A stretch of DNA of 33,016 nt from a virus, in IMG/VR virus record IMGVR_UViG_3300008113_000195, positions 1 through 33,016 of that record. One strand, given 5' to 3'. Position 1 is the stretch's first letter. Each line of letters opens with the position of its first letter. The translations under genes and the position numbers were made by a program. This document shows positions 6,717 to 14,390 of the stretch, in pieces. Under the pieces are notes generated by a model that worked only from the letters and a program-made list of their open reading frames with translations, made no database searches and was not told the DNA's origin.

Positions 6717-7613
6717 ATGACCCCGAAACAAATTCGTGCCGTAGTTAAAGAAGTAATATCAGAAGTAGGATTATATACATTAAAAAATCCAACAGATGCC
6801 ACTAAAGGTTTATCGTCAGTAATTGATCCTGATGATAATACAGAAAAATCTTCTGCTTTTCAACAAAAATATAAAAAAGTAACGGAAATGGCTCGTAAAG
6901 CTAAAGGATACCAAATTGTTGATCCTGAATTTGATACCACACCATATGCTACTAAAATGATTAGTGGTGTGTCAGTAGCTGATGTTATTAATTACATTAA
7001 AGAGAATCCAGGTGTAGAAAAGAAAGATATCCAAGATCAATTTAACTTTATTCGTCCACAAATAGCAAATGCGTTAATGAATGGTTTGAAAGATGCCGGT
7101 GTTATAGCTAAAATGGGTGAAGTAGTAGTGGATGATGAAACGGGAGAGACTACAGTAGTTAGTGAACCTGAAACAGTCTCAGGACCACCCAGTATGGAAG
7201 ATTTTTTCATAGGTGGAAGAACAGGTGAATTTTTCCCATCTGGTATGCCTCAACCTGAAGAAGAGGAAGAGCCAGAAATGCCAGAACTACCAATGGACAG
7301 ACCATCAGTAGGAGGATTATCAGATGAAGATTATAATGCTTGGATGGATTATTCTAAATTTAAAGAACGTTTAGCTAGAACTAAAAGTGCATTAACACAA
7401 GCTAAAAAAATGGGTAAAAGTAGAGATGATTTATCATTAGGTTCAAGCGAAGTAGAACGTTTAACTAAATTAAAAGCATCTCTTGAACAACGTGTTCAAA
7501 GTATAATTGATTCAAACGAATACGTTAGAAATAAAGTAGAACAAGAAAAAAACGCTCCATCTGAAGATGAAATAATGGAACGGTTCCAAAAGTTAGCAAA
7601 TATAATAAAATGA
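6717..7613 (+). CDS. Tagged winged-helix / coiled-coil protein with scaffold-like C-terminus
   Basis: I choose the ATG at 6717, not 6690, because the new N-terminus (MTPKQIRAVVKEVISEVG) matches the amphipathic tags of other products and because the ATATTTAT motif overlaps 6690. From this start it is 298 aa. About residues 75-130 form a winged helix-turn-helix (VINYIKENPGVEKKDIQDQF ... GLKDAGVIAKMG, then a beta wing). An acidic linker (EEEEEPEMPELP) and a coiled coil follow. The protein ends MERFQKLANIIK, almost the same as the scaffold C-terminus at 18402 (SRMQKLANIIK). With tag-like sequences at both ends, it could be a prohead core or DNA-binding head protein; this is inference. Its stop overlaps the next ATG by 4 bp. 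Confidence 0.7.
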   Translation: MTPKQIRAVVKEVISEVGLYTLKNPTDATKGLSSVIDPDDNTEKSSAFQQKYKKVTEMARKAKGYQIVDPEFDTTPYATKMISGVSVADVINYIKENPGVEKKDIQDQFNFIRPQIANALMNGLKDAGVIAKMGEVVVDDETGETTVVSEPETVSGPPSMEDFFIGGRTGEFFPSGMPQPEEEEEPEMPELPMDRPSVGGLSDEDYNAWMDYSKFKERLARTKSALTQAKKMGKSRDDLSLGSSEVERLTKLKASLEQRVQSIIDSNEYVRNKVEQEKNAPSEDEIMERFQKLANIIK

Positions 7614-8272
7614 CAAATAAATTAATATGGTTATTAATAGGAATAGTAGTAGGTATTTTACTTACTACTTATTCTGTTTGTAATGGTCCGTCGGACGCTA
7701 AATTTCAACAAACAATAGATAGCTTGAATAAAGTAATTGATTCTGAAAAAATAATTGTAGACGAACAAAATTTAATTATTGCTGGTTTAGCTAAAAAGGA
7801 CTCAGCTTTAGCAAAACAAGTAGTTTATTTAGCCCAAGAAAGAAATAAAGCTAGAGCTGAAGCTAATAAAAAAGCAAATAACCCTAATTTATCTAATTCA
7901 GATACATTACATAAATTTTTTGTAGACAGATACCCAACTGAAGATAAAACAGCATTTTCTTTACCTAAGGAATCAGCAGTAGGTGCTGCTCGTGATCTAT
8001 TATATTGTGATGGTGATAGACAAGATTTATCATATGCTGATAGTATTAACACTGTATTAGGTCAACAGATAGTCATTAAAGACAGTACTATACACTCGTT
8101 CCAAATAAAAGATACAGCACAACAAAATATCATATCTTTACAAGATGTAAAGTATAATACTTTAAATAAAGAGTATACTAAAGTAAATACTCAAAATAAG
8201 CTTTTAAAATTAAGTACTAAGGCCGTAACTGCTGTTGCTGCTATTTTAACTGTAATACTTGTAGTAAAATAA
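7610..8272 (+). CDS. Membrane-anchored coiled-coil protein, spanin candidate
   Basis: This 220-aa product has a hydrophobic N-terminal segment (about 5-23, LIWLLIGIVVGILLTTY), a long helical region rich in SLNK, DSAL and IISLQD stretches, and a second hydrophobic segment at the C-terminus (about 203-219, AVTAVAAILTVILVVK). Phage spanins join the inner and outer membranes through a periplasmic coiled coil. The order here (membrane anchor, coiled coil, hydrophobic end) would fit an inner-membrane or single-chain spanin. The cysteine after the first segment (SVCNG) is a poor lipobox. No holin or lysin is next to it, so the lysis role is uncertain. It is coupled to the upstream gene by an ATGA overlap and sits just before the terminase. 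Confidence 0.6.
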   Translation: MTNKLIWLLIGIVVGILLTTYSVCNGPSDAKFQQTIDSLNKVIDSEKIIVDEQNLIIAGLAKKDSALAKQVVYLAQERNKARAEANKKANNPNLSNSDTLHKFFVDRYPTEDKTAFSLPKESAVGAARDLLYCDGDRQDLSYADSINTVLGQQIVIKDSTIHSFQIKDTAQQNIISLQDVKYNTLNKEYTKVNTQNKLLKLSTKAVTAVAAILTVILVVK

Positions 8273-8300
8273 ATATCTTATTTGAGATAATAAATCTTAT

Positions 8301-8308
8301 ATATTTAT
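8301..8308 (+). promoter_or_regulatory. ATATTTAT motif before the terminase gene
   Basis: Copy of the recurrent octamer within TATATATTTATATA, 21 nt before the terminase ATG. An ACACA/TGTGT inverted repeat lies between the two. Confidence 0.5.
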
Positions 8309-8329
8309 ATACAACACATTGTGTAGTAT

Positions 8330-9928
8330 ATGAGTAATCAACAACAAATTAAGGAGATCATAAAGCAAGAATACATTAAATGTGCTACTGATCCAATCCA
8401 TTTTTTTCGTAAATATTGTTATATAACCCATCCTGTAAAAGGACGAGTACTATTTCACCTATATCCATTTCAGGCCGATACATTACAAGATATTCGAGAT
8501 AATAGATTTACTATCATCAATAAATCTCGCCAGTTAGGTATATCAACTCTAGTAGCTGGATATTCATTATGGACTATGTTATTCCATAAAGATAAAACAG
8601 TACTATGTATCGCTACTAAACAAGAAACCGCTAAAGGCATGGTTGAAAAAGTACAGTTTATGTATAACAATCTTCCTAGTTGGTTAAGAGGTAATCAAAA
8701 ACCTATTTCCGATAACAAATTATCACTTAAATTAGCTAATAACTCTCAAATCGTAGCTACATCAGCAGCATCCGATGCTGGTCGATCATACGCAGTATCT
8801 TTACTAATAGTGGATGAGGCTGCGTTTATCGAGGGTATTGATAAAATATACACGAGTATTAAACCTACAATTGCTACTGGTGGTGGTATTATAGCTTTAT
8901 CTTCACCTAATGGTGTAGGTAACTGGTTTCATAGAATGTATACTGAAGCAGAAGTTGGTGACAACGACTTTAAAGCAATTAAATTACCATGGAATTTACA
9001 CCCTGATCGTGTTGCCCCTGTAGACCCTGAATGGGAACAAAGAGAACGATCTAATATGTCGCCTCGTGAATTTGCTCAAGAATATGATTGTGACTTTTTA
9101 GGATCAGGTAATACTGTAATAGAATCAGAAATTTTAGGATTTTACGAGCAAACATATATTCAAGATCCTATAGAAAGACGATTAATGGGGGGTGATTTAT
9201 GGATATGGCAATATCCAAATTACTCTAAAAACTATATAGTATGTGCTGACGTTGCTCGTGGTGATGGAACTGACTATTCTACATTCCATGTTATTGATTT
9301 AGAAAATTGTGAGCAAGTAGCCGAATACAAATCTCAGGTTAGTACCCGTGAATTTGGTCATGTATTAGTTTCTATAGCAGGTGAATACAACAATGCTTTA
9401 CTCGTAGTAGAAAACGCTAATATAGGATGGGACGTTGTAAATACAATTATAGAACGAGGATATCCTAATCTATATTATTCACCTAGATCATATGGTGAAA
9501 TGAATATAGATAAATGGATGGCCAAAATGGAAAGCGATAACACAGTTCCTGGTTTTACTAACTCTACTCGTACAAGACCACTTGTCATCTCAAAGATGGA
9601 GACGTACATTAGAGAAAGATCGTTTATTTTTCACTCTAAACGTCTATTAGAAGAGCTACGTGTGTTTATTTGGCAAAATGGTAAAGCACAAGCGCAAAAT
9701 GGATATAATGATGATTTGGCAATGGCATTAGGTATTGGTTTATTTGTTCGTGACACTGGTCTAAAATTTAGCGCTCAAGGTTTAGATTTAACTAGAGCAG
9801 CTGTTTTAAATATAAGCAATACTAAAACCCCAGGAATGTATAGTAACATGCAACCGGGATTTCAAAATCCATACCAACTAGATAATGGTGTTGGTGGAGT
9901 AGAAGATATTAGCTGGTTATTAGGCTAA
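8330..9928 (+). CDS. terL: Large terminase subunit (T4 gp17-like)
   Basis: This is the DNA-packaging motor ATPase and headful nuclease. The Walker A is SRQLGIST (66-73), the adapted form used by T4-type terminases, and the Walker B is LLIVDEAAF (158-166) with catalytic E163. ATP coupling is suggested by ALSSPNG near 189-194. The RNase H-fold nuclease has D307 in VCADVARGDGTDYST, E361 in LLVVENANIGWDVV and D461/D462 in NGYNDDLAMAL. At 532 aa it is a little shorter than T4 gp17 and complete. No small terminase is recognised in the window. The gene has its own ATATTTAT motif and is followed 29 nt later by the portal gene, the partner to which it docks. Confidence 0.96.
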   Translation: MSNQQQIKEIIKQEYIKCATDPIHFFRKYCYITHPVKGRVLFHLYPFQADTLQDIRDNRFTIINKSRQLGISTLVAGYSLWTMLFHKDKTVLCIATKQETAKGMVEKVQFMYNNLPSWLRGNQKPISDNKLSLKLANNSQIVATSAASDAGRSYAVSLLIVDEAAFIEGIDKIYTSIKPTIATGGGIIALSSPNGVGNWFHRMYTEAEVGDNDFKAIKLPWNLHPDRVAPVDPEWEQRERSNMSPREFAQEYDCDFLGSGNTVIESEILGFYEQTYIQDPIERRLMGGDLWIWQYPNYSKNYIVCADVARGDGTDYSTFHVIDLENCEQVAEYKSQVSTREFGHVLVSIAGEYNNALLVVENANIGWDVVNTIIERGYPNLYYSPRSYGEMNIDKWMAKMESDNTVPGFTNSTRTRPLVISKMETYIRERSFIFHSKRLLEELRVFIWQNGKAQAQNGYNDDLAMALGIGLFVRDTGLKFSAQGLDLTRAAVLNISNTKTPGMYSNMQPGFQNPYQLDNGVGGVEDISWLLG

Positions 9929-9929
9929 C

Positions 9930-9937
9930 ATATTTAT
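9930..9937 (+). promoter_or_regulatory. ATATTTAT motif before the portal gene
   Basis: Copy of the recurrent octamer starting 2 nt after the terminase stop and ending 20 nt before the portal ATG. Confidence 0.5.
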
Positions 9938-9957
9938 TAATATATTAAGTATATAAA

Positions 9958-11862
9958 ATGGCAGAAAATAATATAAATAACACGGGACTATTTGGGCAAT
10001 TAAGACGTCTATTTAGTACTGATGTTATCATTAGAAATGTAGGCGGAAAACAACTAAAAACAACAGATGTTGACCGCATTCAAGCATATGGTAACGTAAA
10101 AACAAATGCCCTGATTGATAGGTTTACTAAACTCCATAGATATGGAGCTAATATGCCTTATAATCCTACAATGAATTACCAAACACTTCGTATTCAGTTA
10201 TATACTGATTATGAAGCAATGGATACAGAATCAATCATAGCCTCTGCTCTTGATATTGTAGCTGATGAAGCTACATTAAAAAATGAAACAGGAGAAATAA
10301 TTCAAATTAGAAGTTCAGACGAAAATATTCAACGCATATTGTATAATTTATTCTACGATATTTTAAATATTGAATTTAATTTATGGGTATGGATTAGAAA
10401 TATGTGTAAGTATGGTGATTTTTATTTACACTTAGACATAGCTGAAAAATTTGGAGTATATAATGTATCTCCATTATCAGTTTATGATATGGTTCGTGAA
10501 GAAGGAACTGATCCTGAAAATCCTAATTATGTATGCTTTAAGATAGATCCAATGGTTATTGCTGCTGGTGGTATTAATAGCCGTATAAACGATAGAGAGG
10601 GAAAGATTAAATTTGAAAACTACGAAATAGCTCACTTTAGATTATTAGCAGATGCTAACTATCTTCCATATGGTAGATCATACATAGAGCCAGCTCGTAA
10701 AACATATAAACAATATATTTTAATGAAAGATGCTATGTTACTACATCGTATTACTCGCGCCCCAGAAAAACGTGTATTTTACGTTGATATTGGAAATATG
10801 CCACCAAATGAGGTTGATGGTTATATGGAGCGTTTAAAGCAAAAAATGAAGAAAACTCCTTATATTGACCAAAACACAGGTGAATATAATCTTAAATATA
10901 ACATGATGAATGTTATGGAGGATTTCTATATACCTCAACGTGGTACTAATTCAAATACTAAAATCGATACTATTAAAGGATTAGAGTATAATGCTATTGA
11001 GGACGTAAATTTCTTACGTGATGAAATGTTAGCTGCTCTTAAAGTACCTAAAGCGTTTTTTGGATTTGAAAAAGATTTAACAGGTAAAGCAACATTAGCA
11101 GCTGAAGATATTCGTTTTGCTCGCACAGTAGAACGTATCCAACGTATTGTATTATCCGAATTATATAAAATAGCATTAGTTCATTTATATGTTCAAGGAT
11201 ACGATGGTGAATCATTAGGTAATTTTGAATTATCATTAACTACTCCTTCAATCATATATGATCAAGAGAAAATAGCTATATGGAAAGAAAAAGTTGCATT
11301 AGCTAAAGACTTATTAGATACTAATTTAATCCCGTCTGATTGGATTTATGATAATGTATTTAAACTATCAGAAGATCAATATGATGAATTACGTGATTTA
11401 GTAATGGAAGATAAAAAACGTACATTCCGTTTAGGCCAAATCGAAAACGAGGGTAATGACCCAGCTAAATCAGGTAAATCATACGGAACACCTCATGACT
11501 TAGCAGCACTGTATGGTCGTGGTAGAACAGGAATGGAAGCACAACAAAACATACCTGGTGGATATGATGAAAAAGCACCAATAGGTCGTCCAAAAGAAAA
11601 ATCTTCTATTATAAACACACAGAAAGATCCATTAGGTAAAGATAGATTAGGTAAAAAAGGCATGAATACTCTATATACTGCTAATAAACCTAGTAATGAT
11701 ATGGATAGTGGTACACCTAAAGGTGGTTCTCCATTAGCATTAACTGAACTACATAAGAATAAGCATTTACTTGAATCTATGAATCATTTAAGAAAAGATA
11801 TAGTATATAATCCTGATTTAGATTCTGACTTATTATCTGAAGAAAATATTAAGGACATATAA
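9958..11862 (+). CDS. Portal protein (T4 gp20-like)
   Basis: This 634-aa protein would form the dodecameric portal at the special vertex, through which DNA enters and leaves. Features typical of gp20-like portals are YEAMDTESIIASALDIVADEAT (about 82-105), then FNLWVWIRNMCKYGDFYL, the long stem region with LLHRITRAPEKRVFYVDIGNM, the KMKKTPYIDQNTGEYNLKY segment, and FLRDEMLAALKVPKAFFGFE. It is longer than T4 gp20 (524 aa), with a C-terminal extension from about residue 490 rich in Gly, Lys and Pro (PHDLAALYGRGRTGMEAQQN and following), probably flexible. Its place directly after terL and upstream of protease, scaffold and capsid matches the T4 head-gene order, but the tail sheath and tube genes that T4 has between gp17 and gp20 are missing here. 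Confidence 0.95.
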   Translation: MAENNINNTGLFGQLRRLFSTDVIIRNVGGKQLKTTDVDRIQAYGNVKTNALIDRFTKLHRYGANMPYNPTMNYQTLRIQLYTDYEAMDTESIIASALDIVADEATLKNETGEIIQIRSSDENIQRILYNLFYDILNIEFNLWVWIRNMCKYGDFYLHLDIAEKFGVYNVSPLSVYDMVREEGTDPENPNYVCFKIDPMVIAAGGINSRINDREGKIKFENYEIAHFRLLADANYLPYGRSYIEPARKTYKQYILMKDAMLLHRITRAPEKRVFYVDIGNMPPNEVDGYMERLKQKMKKTPYIDQNTGEYNLKYNMMNVMEDFYIPQRGTNSNTKIDTIKGLEYNAIEDVNFLRDEMLAALKVPKAFFGFEKDLTGKATLAAEDIRFARTVERIQRIVLSELYKIALVHLYVQGYDGESLGNFELSLTTPSIIYDQEKIAIWKEKVALAKDLLDTNLIPSDWIYDNVFKLSEDQYDELRDLVMEDKKRTFRLGQIENEGNDPAKSGKSYGTPHDLAALYGRGRTGMEAQQNIPGGYDEKAPIGRPKEKSSIINTQKDPLGKDRLGKKGMNTLYTANKPSNDMDSGTPKGGSPLALTELHKNKHLLESMNHLRKDIVYNPDLDSDLLSEENIKDI

Positions 11863-11869
11863 TTATTAC

Positions 11870-11877
11870 ATATTTAT
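11870..11877 (+). promoter_or_regulatory. ATATTTAT upstream motif
   Basis: Copy of the recurrent octamer 7 nt after the portal stop and 19 nt before the ATG at 11897. Confidence 0.45.
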
Positions 11878-11896
11878 AGATAGTGTACACTTTTTT

Positions 11897-12751
11897 ATGA
11901 AAATTAAACACAACAAATTTAAAAACACGGGCATATTATTTGAACTACTTGTTAGACAAATAGCATCCGATACTATATCTAACAAAGACTCAGCAGCTAT
12001 TGATTTAGTTAAGAAATATTTTAACAAAACTGAATTAGCTAAAGAATACAAATTGTATCAAGTTCTTGTAAACTCTAAAGCACTTACTGAAAGTAAAGCG
12101 GAGATATTCATAAATAGTACTCTAAATGCATCATCGCGTTTAAATAAATCTACTTTACGTAAAGAAAAGTATAATTTGATTAAAGAAATTCGCGAGCATT
12201 ACAATATAGAAGAATTTTTTAAAGCAAAAATCAACCACTACTCACAGTATGCTGCTGTGTATAATTTAATAGAGGCTCAAAACTCAAGTGAGTTTGTTGA
12301 ACCTAATCAAATTATAGATAATAAAGTAACATTACTGGAGCATATCACACGTAAAGAAGTAAATAAAGATCAGGTTAAAGACCGTATTCTTGAAGAATAT
12401 GCTAAGATGGATAAAGGTACTCGTTTACTAGCTTACAGAGTATTGCTAGAAAGATTTAACAAAAAATATTCTACTCTGAATAATAAGCAAAAAACAGTAT
12501 TAAAAGAATACATCAACAATATTACCAACACAACAGCATTAAAAGAATTTGTTAACACTCAGTATGCTTTAATTACTAAAGAATTAACAGAACTAGTTAA
12601 AAGTGTTGATGACAAAACAACTCAAATTAAATTAACTGAAGTAATTAATTTACTACAGCCTCTTAATAAAAATCAAAACGTAAAGGACGAAAATATCATC
12701 TCTTTACTCCAGTACCACCAATTAATTAACGAGTTAAATTCTATTAAATGA
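11897..12751 (+). CDS. Helical head-cluster protein of unknown function, 284 aa
   Basis: The product is almost entirely helical and lysine-rich. It opens with MKIKHNKFKNTGILFELLVRQIASD and has further helices such as GTRLLAYRVLLERFNKKYSTLNNKQK near 180-205. There are no cysteines, membrane segments or catalytic motifs I can see. Its fixed place between portal and the protease/scaffold genes suggests a head-assembly role comparable in position to T4 gp67/gp68, although it is much larger and I see no sequence similarity to them. The stop overlaps the next start by 4 bp, so it is coupled to 12748. Confidence 0.7.
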   Translation: MKIKHNKFKNTGILFELLVRQIASDTISNKDSAAIDLVKKYFNKTELAKEYKLYQVLVNSKALTESKAEIFINSTLNASSRLNKSTLRKEKYNLIKEIREHYNIEEFFKAKINHYSQYAAVYNLIEAQNSSEFVEPNQIIDNKVTLLEHITRKEVNKDQVKDRILEEYAKMDKGTRLLAYRVLLERFNKKYSTLNNKQKTVLKEYINNITNTTALKEFVNTQYALITKELTELVKSVDDKTTQIKLTEVINLLQPLNKNQNVKDENIISLLQYHQLINELNSIK

Positions 12752-13857
12752 TGAAAGTATCTTTATTAAAACAGATTATTAAAGAAGAACTAGAAAATGT
12801 TCTTGAAAATGAATCTAGTAACTGGGATACATTATATAATTGGTTAAATATTTATACTAGAAATGATGATAAAGCTAAATCATTTTTATATAAACATAAC
12901 ATAATAAATGGTACTTGGTTAAAAAAAGCACTTGATTCAGGTGAAGTAACTATTGATCAAATAGATAACTTAGCTAAGAATCCTGAAGGTCAAAGCTTAT
13001 CTGATTTATCTATGTATAAAAAATTAATGGGTATGAATGAAGAATCAGCTACTGGCGCTATTGGTGTTGGAGCAGGTCCTATTCAAACCCCATATGCTTT
13101 TGCTCCTAAAGGACAAAAGAAAAATAAAGCAACTAAATACGCTGAAAAAATGGGATTTAAAACAGTTAAAGGTATGCCTAAAAATTCTAAAATGTTAGAT
13201 TATAAAGAACTTTGGAAAGGTAAAAAATCAGCAATGAATGAACAAAATATTAAATACCAAGAATCTGCAAATAATATACTATCAGCAATAAAACCTATTT
13301 TTGAAGAAGCTAAAATAGTTTATTCAGGTAAAAATAAAAATTTAGCCAGAGTACAAATACCTGTTGATTATGCAGATGGTTCTGGATTTATGACTTTAAT
13401 ATGTGGAGAAACTACATCTGGTGATAAACCATATTTTGTTTTAGAAATAGATAATTTAGGAAGAGAAGAAGGATATACTTATTTTAATAATATTGAATCT
13501 TTAATAGAATATATTAAAAGTAGTAAAATAACAGGTGAAGAACCATTTGATTATCCTTTAGAAGAAGTGTTGAATAATCTTATTAAAGAAGAATTATTAA
13601 ACGAAGTATCGTATAATAAATTTAAAAACGAAGTTAAATATAGAACTAAAGCAGAAATGCTTCATAAAAGTATTCGTGAAGTAAAACGTAAATTATCTGA
13701 AGTAGATCAATTAATTGAATATACTACTCGTATTAAACAAGAATTAAGTGAAAACGAAGATGGTACAAACTATTGGAAGCGTAGCTTAAAAGCTATAAAT
13801 GAAATTAGTGAAATATCAAATAAAATTAGCAATAAAATTAAATCAATCTACCAGTAA
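12748..13857 (+). CDS. Tagged head-cluster protein with a possible internal second tag
   Basis: The start is ATGATG at 12748 overlapping the previous stop; either Met could be used. Residues 1-22 are an amphipathic tag (KVSLLKQIIKEELENVLENE) with IKE and LEN sites. Residues 95-140 hold TGAIGVGAGPIQTPYAFAPK and a basic KKNKATKYAEKMG stretch. Residues 165-255 look like a compact alpha/beta domain (ARVQIPVDYADGSGFMTLIC ... YFVLEIDNLGREEGYTYF). From about residue 270 a second tag-like helix appears (EEVLNNLIKEELLNEV), followed by a long C-terminal coiled coil. Repeated (I/L)xE sites suggest cutting into several pieces by the phage's own prohead protease. The function is unknown. It ends in a TAATG overlap with the next small gene. 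Confidence 0.7.
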   Translation: MMKVSLLKQIIKEELENVLENESSNWDTLYNWLNIYTRNDDKAKSFLYKHNIINGTWLKKALDSGEVTIDQIDNLAKNPEGQSLSDLSMYKKLMGMNEESATGAIGVGAGPIQTPYAFAPKGQKKNKATKYAEKMGFKTVKGMPKNSKMLDYKELWKGKKSAMNEQNIKYQESANNILSAIKPIFEEAKIVYSGKNKNLARVQIPVDYADGSGFMTLICGETTSGDKPYFVLEIDNLGREEGYTYFNNIESLIEYIKSSKITGEEPFDYPLEEVLNNLIKEELLNEVSYNKFKNEVKYRTKAEMLHKSIREVKRKLSEVDQLIEYTTRIKQELSENEDGTNYWKRSLKAINEISEISNKISNKIKSIYQ

Positions 13858-13988
13858 TGGCAAAAGCAAAAGCAGCATCTAAAGAATCACGTAAAATAAG
13901 CTTTGGCGTTCGTAAAAAAGGCAAAGCTCAAAAACGCACTAACAAACACGATAGCTCAGAACAAAACTATAGAGGACAAGGACGATAA
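13857..13988 (+). CDS. 43-aa highly basic protein
   Basis: A short frame begins at the ATG of the TAATG overlap at 13857 and ends at a TAA that itself overlaps the next ATG at 13988, so both ends are joined to neighbours with no gap. The peptide starts MAKAKAASKESRKISFGVRK, continues through KKGKAQKRTNKHD and ends NYRGQGR. About one third of the residues are Lys or Arg. Double TAATG coupling and normal codon use make it a real gene. It is probably an RNA/DNA-binding or head-internal peptide; a basic internal peptide would neutralise packaged DNA. It has no (I/L)xE tag. Confidence 0.8.
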   Translation: MAKAKAASKESRKISFGVRKKGKAQKRTNKHDSSEQNYRGQGR

Positions 13989-14374
13989 TGGATATATCAT
14001 ATACACCAGAAAAGATAGATGAATTTGTATTATCTGCTGAAAAAGAAAAATCAACAGCAGAAAATATATTTAGAACATTACGTTCAAAAATATATGATAT
14101 TAGCATACAAAGCGTCATTGAATCTCCAGATGAAATAAATTCTTTGTTAGATAAAGTAAAACAAACTAGATCATTTCTTGATAGTAAAGCTCAAAAATAC
14201 TACAAAGTAGTTGAAATGTATGATGTCGCTGAATACCCAGATAACGTGTCTAAATTAGATAATCTAGTTACTAAATTAGATAATTTAAATGACGATCTTT
14301 ACTTATTAGAAGAAGCTTTAGACCATATTGTAGAAGCTGTAGACAAATTAAAAAGCCAGTATTTTAACATATAA
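13988..14374 (+). CDS. Helical coiled-coil protein, 128 aa
   Basis: The start is set by the TAATG overlap with the 43-aa gene. The product is an acidic, fully helical protein with heptad-like leucine/isoleucine spacing, for example SKLDNLVTKLDNLNDDLYLL near residues 88-107, where LDNL occurs twice in tandem. There is no tag and no known domain. Its location between the basic peptide and the 585-aa protein suggests a structural or assembly function in the head cluster. The ATATTTAT motif of the next gene follows 5 nt after the stop. Confidence 0.7.
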   Translation: MDISYTPEKIDEFVLSAEKEKSTAENIFRTLRSKIYDISIQSVIESPDEINSLLDKVKQTRSFLDSKAQKYYKVVEMYDVAEYPDNVSKLDNLVTKLDNLNDDLYLLEEALDHIVEAVDKLKSQYFNI

Positions 14375-14378
14375 CATA

Positions 14379-14386
14379 ATATTTAT
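14379..14386 (+). promoter_or_regulatory. ATATTTAT motif 4 nt before an ATG
   Basis: Copy of the recurrent octamer placed exactly 4 nt upstream of the ATG at 14391. If it is a promoter, the mRNA would be leaderless or nearly so. Confidence 0.45.
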
Positions 14387-14390
14387 ACGC

